From assembly GCA_963576565.1 (NCBI GenBank), contig OY755044.1, positions 39,453,235 through 39,517,234 on the forward strand: a stretch of 64,000 nt of DNA, read 5' to 3'. Shown piece by piece: positions 45,902-58,469 of this stretch. The notes under the pieces are model-generated. The model made no database searches. It saw only the letters and a list, made by a program, of their open reading frames with translations, and was not told where the DNA came from. Each line of letters starts with the position of its first letter. The stretch's first letter is position 1. A program made the translations under genes and the position numbers. This stretch comes from Aspidapion aeneum (Eukaryota; Arthropoda; Insecta; Coleoptera; Brentidae).

Positions 45902-46589
45902 CGAAATATCCAATAACCCTGACCAGGGCACCGTGAAGATATTTTGTTCTCATCACAAAAACCACGCTGGTTAGGATAGCAATATAGTTCAAAGTTTTTT
46001 TTTAAGTTAACAAAATTGGTAAAGCCCTGGGTTTATTAGGCTGAATGCAAGAAAACTGTCAAAAATTGGCAGCCAGGATAAGTACGGTGACAAAAAGTGG
46101 TAGTCAGACCGGAAAAAAAAGAGCAATAAATCGAATATACTCTACGTAAGAGAGGTAGTCATACAGGTTAGGTTAAAAACACAGAAGTTCAATTGAGCCA
46201 TTATTAAACCAGCGATAGGGAAAAATTTAGAAAAGAGACGGCAAAAGCGTAAGCAGCGTGTTTTTTGGTGAAGAAAAAAATATAATAATAATATTTCTCG
46301 AAAAAATCTAAACCCCACGACGCTACTGACTCTATAAAATAGGAAAAGAAAGTAGGACTTGTTAAACAAACTACCAAAGGAAAAATACCCAACCGTTTGC
46401 ATTAATAATATTAGTAGGTAATTGTTAAAACGGAAAAAAGCGATCTGGTTACAATAACGTGACGAATTCAAAAAATCAAAGCTGTACTATCTTTAGAGGT
46501 TATCGACCCAGACGAAAGGGCCATCGCTTTAAAAAGCTACCGTTGAAAAAGCAAAATTTAATATTTTAGTCTTTTATTAATATAAAAAT

Positions 46590-47935
46590 TCCAAAAAAGC
46601 TGTTTATTCTTTGATTTCTTTATTAGTCAGTCATTTCGAGAAAATATTGCAGTTGGGAGTTTTAGGCACAAGGCACACAAACCCAGGACAAGATTAATTT
46701 TTTTTTTTACTCTAATCAACTAAAAGTCTAGATATTTGTTTTTTCGTTGTTTTTTTAGTAGTCAATCAACTAGGGAGAATATTTAAGTTGGAGTTATAGT
46801 ACGTATAACACAGACAAAAGTCAAAATCCAATATTTTAATCGTAAAATAATATAAAAATTCCAAAAAAGTTGTTTTTCTTTGACTTCTCTCTTAGTCAGC
46901 CATTGGCAGAAAATATTGGAGTTGGGGAGTTTCACACACAAAGTACACGAACCCACAGAAAAATTAATTAGTTTTTATCTTTAATCAACAGAAAAAGTTT
47001 AGATATTTATCTTTTCTTTGGTTTTTTGGTCAGGCAATTGGAAAGAACATTAGAGTTGGGGAGTTTTACGCACAAAGCACACGAGCCTAGAAAAGTCAAT
47101 TATTTTTTTTCTTTAATCAACAGAAAAAGTTTAGATAGTTATTGGTTCTTTGTTTTTTCTTGGTCAGTCAATTGAAGAAAATATTGGAGTTGGGGAGTTT
47201 ACGCACAAAGCACACGAGCCTAGAAAAATTAATTATTTTTTTCTTTAATCAACAGAAAAAGTTTAGATATTTATCTTTTCTTTGGTTTTTTAAGTCAGGC
47301 TATTGAAGAAAATATTGGAGTTGGGGAGTTTTACGCACAAAGCACACGAGCCTAGAAAAGTCAATTATTTTTTTCTTTAATCAACAGAAAAAGTTTAGCT
47401 ATTTATTTGTTCTTTGTTTTTTTCTTGGTCAGTCAATTGAAGAGAATATTGGAGTTGGGGAGTTTTACGCACAAAGCGTACGAGCCTAGAGCAAAGTTAA
47501 TTATTTTTTTCTTTAATCAACAGAAAAAGTTTAGATATTAATTTCTTCTTTGTTTTTTTCTTGGTCAGTCAATTGAAGAGAATATTGGAGTTGGGGAGTT
47601 TTACGCACAAAGCGTACGAGCCTAGAGCAAAGTTAATTATTTTTTTCTTTAATCAACAGAAAAAGTTTAAATATTAATTTTTTCTTTGTTTTTTTTTTCT
47701 TGGTCAGTCAATTGAAGAAAATATGGGAGTTGGGGAAGTTTTACGCACGAAGCACATGAACATAGAGCAAAATTGATTATTTTTGTCTTTAATCAACAGG
47801 AAAAGTCTAGATATTGTTTTTTTATTTTTTGTTTTTTTTCTTAATCAATCAACTAGGGAGAATACCGGAGTTGAGGAGTTCTAGCACAAATAACACAAAC
47901 AAAAAGTATATTTTAGTCCTAATTTAATATAAAAA
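46590..47935 (+). repeat. tandem array, about ten 134 bp units
   Basis: The landmark GTTGGGGAGTTTTACGCAC (or a variant) recurs near 46652, 46787, 46921, 47055, 47189, 47320, 47454, 47590, 47729 and 47870. Spacing is therefore 131-141 bp. Each unit also holds CTTTAATCAACAGAAAAAG and a GTCAGTCAATTGAAGA block. Inner units are most alike and edge units are diverged, as expected for unequal exchange. Confidence 0.95.
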
Positions 47936-49189
47936 ATAAATAAAAATTGTTCAGCGAGGTCTAAAATAAATTAAAAACTAGACAGAGGTAGACCCTCGAA
48001 ACGACAAAAATAAAATAGCTGTCAAAAGAATTGGTAACACGAAAAAATCAGTAGCGTCTAAGGTAGTTACAAAAAAATTTGTTTTTGTTGAAACCGTGCA
48101 AATACCCAGGTCAGGGCGCGATATAACATATTTTTGCTTTTTGGGAAACTTTTAGAAAATAAACTAGAACTTATAAGGGTAATTTTTCTTTTTGGTAATA
48201 AAAAAGCCGAAAGATATTATATGTAAGGTTAAACAGTTTTTGTTTTTGAGAAGCACCTAAAAGTAGAGTGTATAAAAATTATTATAACTAATAAACACCT
48301 TTTGAGCACCAGCAAGTTAATAGGACAAACCTCTAGTAGGTCGTAAATTGGCAAGAAACTAAAAATTTGTGGTTCTTAAGGAAAATATTTCAACAAAGTA
48401 AAAGACATAAAATGAGATTTTGCAAAAAGTGTCCCAAAATAACGAAAAATTAAAAATAATTGCTAGGGAAATTTGGGTTACACAAAAAGAAAAATTCAGT
48501 AGCGACCAAGGCGAGATTCACCAGGCCAAAGGACTAACACAATGTGGGATAATTTTTTTTTAGGAAGCGTGAAAGATAAGTTAATGCATCCTTAATTTTG
48601 CGGAAAAAATTAACTCAAAGACACATAGATAGGCTGAATATAGCGCTACTAACAGCTGATTAATAAACTGACAAGATAACAATTTTTGTTATTAAAAAGT
48701 CAAAAATTAGTTTTTTATGCGAATTAAGAAAAAAAAGTTTTGTTTGTTACAAATAATTGTTGCCCACAGCTGTTACAAAGATTGAGTAATGAGTCTTTAC
48801 AGCGAGTTGAGCTGAAGAAAAAAAGCCCTTGTAGACATTGAGAAGTTACAGCTGATGGGGCTAAAAAGTAAAAACATACATGTGTTTTTTCAAACCAATT
48901 GAACCTACAGGTACATATTTAAAGTAGTTGCAGTGTATGCGTTTTGTGTGGATCTTGGTTAGCCATATAGTATCTATCGAGATATCTGAAACTCATCATA
49001 AAGTAGTTTTATATGCTAAAGTAAATACTTTCTGTTGATAGGTAAAAGGCGGCAATATTTTAGAAGAAGCAAATACCCACATAGGTAATTGATAAAAAGT
49101 AGGAAATTAAGACCTTAAGGAAAGTAAGGACTACGGACAAAAATAATACACTGAAAAGAAGAAAGGCTGAGGTAAAAAAAACGCAGAAG
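47936..49189 (+). other. non-coding LARD interior
   Basis: A-rich and purine-rich, dense stops in all plus frames; no domain seen. Confidence 0.5.
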
Positions 49190-49870
49190 TAGTTCTAAAG
49201 GAAATTAGGGCCTCAGGAAGTAAAGAAAAGTAAATTTGAAGAAAAAGGGATAAAGTAGGCCAATTGGGCAGAAAAGAATTACAGGACGCCGTGACGTAAA
49301 TGTGAACTCCGAAGAAAACTGGAGTTTAACGATTAAATAGGAAGAGAGAGAAGGATAATTTAGAGGAGTCCTGAAGGAAATTAGTGTCTCAGGAAGCCAA
49401 ATTAAAGAAGAAAATGGAGGCCTATGGGGCAGAACAGACGTGTAGGACGTCGGGACGTAAACGTGAACTCCGAAGGAAAATGGAGTTTAACGATTAAATA
49501 GGAAGAGAGGAGGATAATTCAGAGGAGGCCTGAATGATATTAGGGTCTCAGGACGCCAAATTAAAGAAGAAAAGGGAGGCCTATGGGGCAGAACAGACGT
49601 GTAGGACGTCGTGACGTAAACGTGAACTCCGAAGGAAAATGGAGTTTAACGATTAAACAGGAAGAGAGAAGGATAATTTAGAGGAGTCCTGAAGGACATT
49701 AGGGTCTCAGGAAGCGAAATTAAAGAAGAAAAGGGAGGCCTATGGGGCAGAACAGACGTGTAGGACGTCGGGACGTAAACGTGAACTCCGAAGGAAAATG
49801 GAGTTTAACGATTAAATAGGAAGAAGAAGGATAATTTAGAGGAGTCCTGAAGGACAGACGTGTTGACTAA
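49190..49870 (+). repeat. tandem array, four units of about 160 bp
   Basis: GTGAACTCCGAAGRAAA recurs at 49303, 49463, 49622 and 49781 (spacing 159-160). Units contain AGGCCTATGGGGCAGAA, GACGTCG-GACGTAAAC and TTTAACGATTAAATAGGAAG. Confidence 0.95.
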
Positions 49871-52033
49871 AACACGAATTCCGGAGAAAAGGGGATGTTA
49901 TGTATTTAATAATGGGAGTAAGAAGAATTTAGAAGAAAAAGAGCCAATGCTGCAGAAGGTATAAAGGAGTTCTAAAGGATATTAGGAACTTGAAAAGCAA
50001 CGCTGACGAGAACGCAAACTAGGCTAATAAGGCGGAGAAAGCAAACGGAGTGTTGCAGAAAAAATAGTCCTGAGGGAAAAACGGGACTTAAGAAGAAGAG
50101 AGGTAGACGAGAAACGGGGAGAACTCGGACCGACAAAGCAAATAGTAAGCTACAAGGAGCCCAAAAGGAGCGTTTCCAAGCAACTGAAAAAATTTAGGAG
50201 GAAAGAAGGAATTTCCGAGGAAAAATCGGGACGCTTATTGCAAAAAATTGAGTTGAAGCAGTGGCAAAAGTTTCGCCGCAGCGAGCCAAAGATATTTTAA
50301 ATACAGAAGATTTTAAAATAATACAGGTCCCAAAGTCTGGGATCAATAAACAAGAACACAGTGGTGTTCTACCATAAGAGGTCAAAAGTCATTTGGACCA
50401 ATGGAGGCCTTAGGTGGTGTCAAAAAATACTAGGTACACGCATCCAGAAGGGAAGTGGACGAAATAAAGGGAATAGCAAAAGCTAGAGAATGGGCACCAC
50501 CGAAAAAAGGGTTAAGGCAAGATGCAAAGATACAGGAAGGGACACATTTATCCTGAAAGAAGAAAGCAGGCGTCCGGTGAGATGCCAGAATTGCCGCCGA
50601 GGCACCTGTACAGCAGGTAATGTAAGGAGTAACTCCACGAAATATAGTCTACGGCAGGCAGTAGCGGAACTTTGGATGAGAGGAGAAACTAACAGAGCTA
50701 GTATGTTAGTTTCCGTATGACAGTTGTTCCCCAAGTCTTGCAGAAAAAAAATTCATTTGAGTAGAATCGGTCAAATAGTTTTTGAGTTGTATGAAATACA
50801 GACATACTGACAAGACTACAAATAAGTGATTTTAAATTTAATTATACGCGTAGCAGTCGTTTGTCGCATTGCATTTAGCATCATGTTTACTTAAATAAAA
50901 TTATTAAAGTATATAATAACTGGCAGGTCACAAACGAAAACCCCTAGGCTTGCAATTTTTTTTATTATAATGAATTTGATACAATCAGCAAATGCATGGG
51001 TAAACGCCACACATATTAGTTATGTCAATTCTAAGAAAAAATACATGACCTACACAACAAAGGTTTATTTAGTCAAAATAAAGTTAAAAAACAGTTATGA
51101 ATAAAAAACAATTGCTAATTTTTTTTTACAGCATTCTTAATTACTGATATTATTGACGGGGTCGGTTACTGACCCATATTGAACCGATGTGAATGAGTCT
51201 AATAGGGTGGCTGACAAAAGAAAGTGAGATAGAAAAAATAAAAACATGTTCAGGTAGTTTTTAAGGAAAATACATTTTCACGCGGTGGGCGTTTATTATA
51301 AACTTAAGAACTTTAATTTCTATTATTTATCCGTGCTTGAATTTAGAAAGAGATGTATAAACCATTAAGTAAGTAGGTATTTTAGATAAATATTGATGAA
51401 ATAAATTGAAGAAGAGTTTTATAAAATAAAAGGAAAAAAGGTTGTCGCCATAATGAAGTGGTAGAAAAAAATACTTGCTAGATAAGAATAATAATAATTG
51501 AATAGGTTTTTGAGAGAGTAAATAGAAAAAAAAATCTAACTACTAATAGTACACTAAGGAAGCAGTTTTTCAGGATCAGTAAATAAAGTAATTAAATGAT
51601 GCGTATTTGGTTAGATAAAAAGATTTAGGAAAAGTCATCTAAATATAAATTAAAACTATTCTGAAAAAAGATATTAGAATATTATACGGTAAAGTACCCA
51701 ATAGATATTGTTATTGTGAACATAGTAAGAAAGCTGGTTTGAGGAAGAAGAAAGAAGAAAGGCGAAATGGGCCATCGGGAAGTAAATCGATGCAAAGGGC
51801 GAGAAGGAAGAAGAAGTATAGAGGGGTGTCCACCAAAAAAGGTGACACCTAAAGGACTTTCTAATTGAAATTGGAACTGAGAAGAGATCGTAATCTTTTC
51901 TCGGGTAGGAGTTCTGCTTAATCGAGTGCACCGAAATGGTAACCCCGTGATCTCTTGTTATGAGTTTGACTTGGTTAAAAGAAATGCGTTTTTTAAGAAG
52001 AGTACTGTGTTATTAGAAGGCCAAAGGGTCTTT
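49871..52033 (+). other. LARD interior with a possible older insertion
   Basis: No gene recognised. Near 50745-50810 a segment (AGAATCGGTCAAATAGTTTT, GAGTTGTATGAAATACAGAC) resembles the microsatellite-linked repeat ends near 13000 and 42690, so a fragment of another repeat may be nested here. Confidence 0.4.
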
Positions 52034-52366
52034 GTGAGAGTGATTCATCGCAATAGGCGCTAGAGACACAGAGGTTATAACAGTAAGTTGTGGATGCTCG
52101 CCAAAAAGGGGGTACTCCAAGTGCTGATAAATTGAAGTAGTAGGAAGGCTGAAATGGTATGCGTTACCAAAATTGGGCACTACGTGATTCTTCTGTAATG
52201 TGAGAGTGATTCATCGCAATAGGCGCTAGAGACACAGAGGTTGTAACAGTAAGTTGTGGATGCTCGCCAAAAAGGGGGTACTCCAAGTGCTGATAAATTG
52301 AAGTAGTAGGAAGGCTGAAATGGTATGCGTTACCAAAATTGGGCACTACGTGATTCTTCTCTAATG
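52034..52366 (+). repeat. two tandem units of 166 bp
   Basis: GTGAGAGTGATTCATCGC begins both units (52034 and 52200). The units are almost identical. Confidence 0.95.
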
Positions 52367-54917
52367 AGTCTGACTCTTAAAAATTAACCATTTCTTGTAA
52401 GTGAACTCAACACACACATTGAGATTGAGATTATAAAAGTACGGGAAAAATTATCGAGAGACACTAGGTTTAGCTGTAATGAATTCAGTTTGATGGATGC
52501 AATGCATGTGTTATGTCTTAAAGGATAGAACAAGTAAAGAGAGTGATGCAGTATTGAAGGTGGCGAAGAGGCCAAGGTTATTGGCGTGGAAATGTGAGAA
52601 AGGCGCCTAGAGAATTCAAAGTAAAAAGGTTAAGGGTACTTACCTAGTTAGAAAAAAGAGAGAGAGAAAAAAGAAATTAAACAAAATTTTTATCTGGTTA
52701 ATATTTAAGTAGGGTTGCTCAAAACAACGTTTGTTAAAAGACTGATCCTGAAAAGTGAAATACGTGTCTGGTTAGTATTATAGGTGATATTTAAGCAGTA
52801 AAGAATAAGATAGAAGGGTAAAATACAATAAGAAGAATAAGTTAGGCAATAGGAAAGAAGAGGTAAGATGTCCGGATATCTAACGAAAAGAATAGAGATA
52901 AGACATAGAAATAGAGGTAGGTAGAGAGATACGTTATTTTAGTGGTCGGAGATGTTGAAAGGGAGTAAGTAGATTTCAATATGGGAAGCCATATTTGAGA
53001 AAACACATTAACAAACAGAAAACAACCCAAACCACCGAAATGACATTTTTCTTTTATTTTTCAGATACATTCGACGAAACGAAGAGTAAAAAAGCAATGG
53101 TCTGAAAAATAATAGAAATTAAATAGATACTAAAAATAATAAATAATGATAATAAAAATGTAGGATATTTCGAAAAATTTTGCTTAAGTAGGAATAAGAA
53201 TAAAATTTAAGAAAACATAACCTAACGATCAGAATAAAAATAAAACTTTATAAAATCAAATTTAAGGTTCTAAATATAATTAGAGTAAAAAGAAAAAAGG
53301 GCGACCAACAAAACAAAATGGTCAACCTAAAGAGCCGCAGCTCGATCGAAGGTGGTAGACTGAAGACGAGGTAGGCTACACAAAAAAAATAATATAGGCT
53401 AAAAACACTACGGCAATTGTGGGCAGAACAGTAGGGCATAAGCAGAAAATATAGTAGAACATAAATCATGATAGAAATATAATAGAAAAAACTAGGCTAG
53501 ACAAGGGTAACCAGTTAGGGAGTACGAGTTACTGTAAGAAAGATACAGAACAAAGTCATACCAACAGACAAACAGTACAGACGGCAAATCCAAACTAGGA
53601 GCCACGGGCCCGAAACATGGCGTACAAGTAGCACTAGTGCAGGTACCAGCGTTTAGAGGAACGGGGTAAAACCAGCAATCGGGATCAGAAAATCTTGACA
53701 TTGCAGCATTAAGTTACAAACAAAATCGCGAATTTAACAAAAAACCTGAGACGACGTAGACTTGTGAGAAAATTTTGATGAAATTTTTTTTAAAAGTATC
53801 ACTGGGATAAAACAAAAAAAATATGTTTTTTTTTAAATAAAAGAAACAAAACGGGGTAAAGAGAAAAAGGGGACAAAAAAAAATGAAAACGAGAAAAAAA
53901 AAGGAGACAAAGCGTACACGAAAGATGACGCTTTCCTTAACTTTTACTTCTTGCCAGACAGGGGGTAAAACAGTATGCCAAGCATACAAGGGTAGAACCT
54001 CCCACATGTTGTCCTTAGGATTAGATAAAAAATAACTTGTTATTGGGTTTTTTAAGATCGAATAAAGGGGGGACCCTGAATGTATGAAGTTGGGTATTTG
54101 GAGGACAGTACAGAAGTGGAGCGTGGCCAAGCGTAAGGTGGCAGAAGATTTTCTTTCGTGTACAGCCAATAAGTACACAGAAAGGAAGGGAAAAAACAAA
54201 ATACCCCACGACGGGGAAATGCGTCAAATAAACTAGACAAAGCAGGCATGACATAAATAAAGGACAGGAAGGGAAATCAAACCCAACCTGTCAAAAATGG
54301 GATAGAATATAACAGAAAACGCGAGTGGCACGAGGGTCGAAACTCGCGCATTAATTTTGGTCTACTTACATAAGAAAGTCGTAAACCCGAGGGTCAAGAC
54401 AATTAAGAGACGAAAATTAAGAAATTAAGACAGCAGTAGTAAATTCTACAACATTAAGTTTTCTCTTGGCAAAGACAACGAATTAGGCGTTGGCAAAAAG
54501 AAAACAGAGATACCAGATCGATAAGAATGAACATGGAAACAAAAACCAGCAATATGATGATAGCCATCAAGACTACGGCAAATAAGATTAATAAAGATGA
54601 GAGGAGTAGCCACAGAGCGAAGAAAGACTTAGAAGGAAAAATCGACGGAACAATGGTAGAAAGCCTACCATGACCATCGAAAACGAATGACAAGAAGAGA
54701 GCAAGCCCCCGGATAAAGGGTAACGAAAACAACAGGCAAACCCTTGAGGGGAGTCCGAGCCCTTTCAGCCCAAGGCCGAACGTAGTAAACCTTGGTATGG
54801 AAGGGACAAATAACACCACACATAGATTAGGGTGACCAGAATCGTAAAAGCAAATAAACAAATATAATATAGAGTAGATAGCCAACTACCAAAACGGATG
54901 CAAGGGGCTCAACTAAA
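52367..54917 (+). other. purine-rich LARD interior
   Basis: Strong A+G bias on the plus strand. It leaves long minus-strand frames of Phe/Leu/Ser/Val-rich, low-complexity protein that I judge to be composition artefacts. No domain seen. Confidence 0.5.
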
Positions 54918-55490
54918 GACAAGTACGGGACAGAATAGACATGGGCAGAGATTACATGAAAGATGCTACAAAGCACAACAATCATGCGAATATCATCCAT
55001 AAGAAGTTCCAAACTAAGACAGTAAGAGGGATGAGAAATGGATAGAATTTTTTTTTCTTCGCTCAACGAATCTGAGTGGAAGAAAACAAAGTTATAGAAG
55101 ACAAGTACGGGACAGAATAGATATGGACAGAGTTTTCACGAAAGGTGCTACAAAGCACAACAATCGCATGAATATCATCCATAAGAAATCCCAAACTAAG
55201 ACAGTAAGAGAGATGAGAAATGGGTAGAATATTTTTTTTTCTTCGCTCAACGAATCTGAGTGGAAGAAAACAAAGTTATAGAAGACAAGTACGAAACAGA
55301 ATAGATATGGACAGAGTTTTCATGAAAGGTGCTACAAAGTACAACAATCGCACGAATATCATCCATAAGAAATCCCAAACTAAGACAGTAGGAGGAATGA
55401 GAAATGGATAGAATATTTTTGTCTTCACTCAACGGATCTGAGTAGAAGAAAAACAAAGTTATAGAAGACAAGTACGGGACAGAATGAGAT
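54918..55490 (+). repeat. tandem array, three to four units of about 183 bp
   Basis: GACAAGTACGRRACAGAATR recurs at 54918, 55100, 55283 and 55467. Units include GAATATCATCCATAAGAA and CTTCGCTCAACGAATCTGAG. Confidence 0.95.
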
Positions 55491-55818
55491 GCAAATAGTA
55501 AGAAGAGCCCGAATACCTAACTGAGATACGAGAAGCGGGTGACTTAATTTACGCGAGGGGTAGTGTATACAATATCTTAAGGTATAGGGCATTTAATTAA
55601 GTTAACGTGTAAACAACAACATGTGGGAGAGGTAGAAAAAATAAGTATAGAAATTTATAAGTCAAAAATGAAATGTAAAAAGTAAGGTAATAATAGTTCA
55701 AATTTTTAAGTAGTAGACTAAGGTGACCAAAATTTTTTTTTTTCATATTTAAGAATTGTTGGCTAAAAGGAGGCAACACCCACGGCCAACGATGGAGGCA
55801 AAATCGGGGGCGATTTTT

Positions 55819-55835
55819 AAGTAAAGGGGGGGGGA
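55819..55835 (+). promoter_or_regulatory. polypurine tract of the LARD-like element
   Basis: AAGTAAAGGGGGGGGGA ends exactly at the 3' LTR start. This is the usual plus-strand DNA primer position in LTR retroelements. Confidence 0.85.
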
Positions 55836-56510
55836 TGTCACGAAGGGCGCGTAACATAAAGTTAAACCAATATTTCCCGAATAATTAAAAAGGAACTTAA
55901 TAAATTACTAGATGTATTAACTTTTGGGACAACCTATAAGTCGATATAAATCGATTGACGTCAGTAACTATTATTGCAATTCGGCACAAATAGTTTATAA
56001 ATTCGCGGGCAATGCATATTTCCGGGCTTTTTGGTGACAGAGATTCGGGACCACTAAATACCGCGGGGCGAGGCGTCGCCTCGCGGAACTAAAGTTTCGG
56101 CTTTTTTCCTTATACTGAACGTTAAGACCGGGTGAGTGCGGGCGGTCACATCGAGTGACGTAATCGACTGACGACAATTTGGGCGTGAACTGGGGTTCCT
56201 AGATAACCAGCCGGCCGCAAATTCTGTTGTTTCCAGGTAAGTCCGGGTGTCGCCCCCTTAGCCAACTCCCCAACATTTGCTGTATTATTTATTCGGGTCT
56301 TAGTTTTATAATACATCTTTCAACCCCCTACAGGTGTTATTTAATCTGCATCCCTTAGTTTTTAAACAAAGATCTCCGTCGGCTTGAATCGAAATAACTC
56401 CGTTAGCTCGATTCGACCGGCGCGGTATCATTTAAACAAATTGTTAATAACGAATAAGGGTTCGGTTATGAACGCCCCCATAGCCAACTCGCCAACCTTT
56501 ATTCGTGACA
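55836..56510 (+). repeat. 3' LTR of the LARD-like element (675 bp)
   Basis: Matches the 5' LTR with high identity over the first 350 bp. It also has about 25 bp around 56105-56130 and about 200 bp around 56270-56480 that the 5' LTR lacks. Ends TTTATTCGTGACA. Confidence 0.9.
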
Positions 56511-56560
56511 ATAGGTCAAAATACACAGAAATAAAACATTTTCGATGTAACCTGAATTTT

Positions 56561-57830
56561 TTTTTTAATTTATGATGAAATGAACCAAAACGATACCTCG
56601 TTTTGAAGGTCTCAACCTACTTTACCTATTCAAAATATAGAAGAAGATTTAACTTTCGAAAGGGTTACGTTCGACAAAATTTTCAAGATAACCAAAAAGT
56701 GTCTTCCCTGCAAACAAAATTGAGCGTTTTTCTAAAAACAAACAACAAATAAACGAAAAAGCTTCTCTTGACCTAGCCTGATAAATAAAATTGGGAACTA
56801 AAATATTTTGTTAGTAGAGTTTAATTACTTAATAGGGATTTATTGCAATTAAGCCAGGCAGTAATAGTGCTCGGCACTATTCTGCCAGTTTTTCATTGAA
56901 AACTGAAAGTTTATCTTTCAAAATTGGCATGTCAAAGTTTATTTTCCATTAATAAAGGCGGCACTATTAATACCGGCTCTTACAATACACAAAGGCCTAA
57001 TTTTGAAAGAAGACAGCTGTTCTTATAATGCGAAACTCTCAGAACAGTGCCCGACACTAATACTGCATAAAGACCAAGCCGGTTTTATAAAAAACTTACT
57101 TTTTACTTTATTTAAAACTGGCAGAGTATTTTTTCAGCAATGCGTCGAGCGCATGTCCATGCCGCTGTATAAAATTTATCTGCGCCTTCATTATTAATTG
57201 GACCACAAATCAAAAGGTGTAGTAGTTCTTTGATGTAAATTTTAATAATATAATGTCACTTTACAGCATTCCAAATTTTGAAAAAGCATAATGAATGAAT
57301 ACCTGGTGTAATTAGTAACAAGATAATTACTTAAATTTGTCTTGACTTGTTGGGTAATAAATATAATACCTCTCAGACTATAACCCTCTGCATGCAAAAA
57401 TAAAATGAACACCTGGTATGAATCACACACCACCTAACACCCCCACTCTTGCAAAATATATGTGCCCGTGACTTTTAATTTTGTAATTGCCTTGAAGTAT
57501 TGAAGTGTGATAAATGTGTGCTCAAGGCCAAGTAAAACGAGCCTTCGCAATAATGACACAAATCTATCATCTTGCTCGAACTTGCACTTTCTAAAATTTT
57601 ACAATTTATATAGTTATTACGAATACATCTCTATAAAAGCTTTCTATAAAATCCACCCACCCCTTATATAGCTTATACCAGTTATCCTACAAACATGAAT
57701 ATTAGGGGCATTTCGGATTTGTGGACATACTCTAAGAAATATTTTTTAAATATTTTAATCCGAAGAGTGTAGATGTAAATAGGCGTTAAACTTTTAAAAA
57801 CAAATTCTGTATTTAAATAAAAACGAAATA
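56561..57830. repeat. gene-free stretch with one inverted-repeat MITE candidate
   Basis: About 56854-56885 (GGCAGTAATAGTGCTCGGCA) pairs with 57034-57069 in inverted orientation at roughly three quarters of positions, giving a 215 bp candidate. Nothing else recognised. Confidence 0.45.
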
Positions 57831-58467
57831 CAGTGAACCTCCCATAAGCGGACACTCACGGTTCCGTCGAATCTGTCCGCTTATTGGAGGTGTCCGCTTA
57901 AGGGAGGGAACTGCTAAATTTTGATATATATTTATTAACAATTTCCGCTCCTTGAGATTTTCCGATATTACATTTTTCGGCGATCTTTCATGCTGATAGA
58001 TGTTCCTTCTCTGAAACGTTAACAACTTCCATTTTTCAACATAAACTAAGAAGTTTTTTACTAGGCGCCAATTCAATGAGATCTATTATTATCCAACTGA
58101 ACAATAAACACAGCAGTCCCGTCGAATAAAATAATGTTGTAAATACGACAGAAGTATTTAGTCTCCGCATTAAAACAAAAAGAGGTAATTCCCTGGTTGT
58201 AGAGTGCATTGTTGCCAACATACCACGTAATGTTTATGCCCATGTCATGCAGCGCTCCGTCCCGTTGCCAGAGGTTCGCGTCCGGTTAAGGAAGGTTTCA
58301 GAATTGTTTAACCAAAAAAAAATTGTCCGCGTCCGGTTATTAGAGTGTCCGCTTATAGGAGGGAATTTTACATGTAAAGACATAGGCAAAAGCTTGGTTC
58401 CATCAAATTTGTCCGCTTAAAGGGAGTGTCCGCTTAATAAAGGTGTCCGCAAGGAGAGGATTCACTG
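57831..58467. mobile_element. pogo/Tigger-like element B (unsplit copy)
   Basis: 637 bp, ends CAGTGAACCTCCCATAAGCG and its approximate inverse, bordered by TA (57829-57830 and 58468-58469). Collinear with element A. It contains single-copy GCCCATGTCATGCAG where A carries the BEL insertion. A degenerate transposase N-terminus (minus strand, about 57940-58060) has stops. Extra GTCCGCTTAT repeats lie near 58330-58360. Confidence 0.85.
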
Positions 58468-58469
58468 TA

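Larger units (their letters stand above)
44345..56510 (+). mobile_element. 12.2 kb non-coding LTR element (LARD-like)
   Basis: Bounded by TGTCACGAA and TTCGTGACA. It has a 4 bp target duplication ATAG (44341-44344 and 56511-56514), two LTRs, a TGG-starting primer site immediately after the 5' LTR and a polypurine tract immediately before the 3' LTR. The matching repeat at 12691-13115 gives the uninterrupted target sequence. No gag, protease, RT, RNase H or integrase motif is seen in 11 kb of interior. The interior is purine-rich on the plus strand and holds five separate tandem arrays. This fits a large retrotransposon derivative mobilised in trans, probably by a Ty3/gypsy-type partner (4 bp duplication), though the partner is not in the window. 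Confidence 0.85.

Noticed and set aside
46590..47935. CRISPR-like array
   Set aside because: Units are 134 bp and homologous throughout, without unique spacers, and the window is eukaryotic.
50490..50720. 76-codon plus frame with CQNCRRGTC, considered as a gag zinc knuckle
   Set aside because: The Cys spacing lacks the His of a CCHC knuckle and there is no surrounding gag; chance is more likely.
53714..55066. Long minus frames (161, 143, 79 codons) resembling membrane proteins
   Set aside because: They are low-complexity Phe/Leu/Ser/Val runs caused by purine bias on the plus strand; they overlap one another in several frames and lack any domain.
55556..55600. CGAGGGGTAGTGTATACA inside the LARD, considered as a fifth minisatellite element
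   Set aside because: No decamer array, no opposite end and no 8 bp duplication found.
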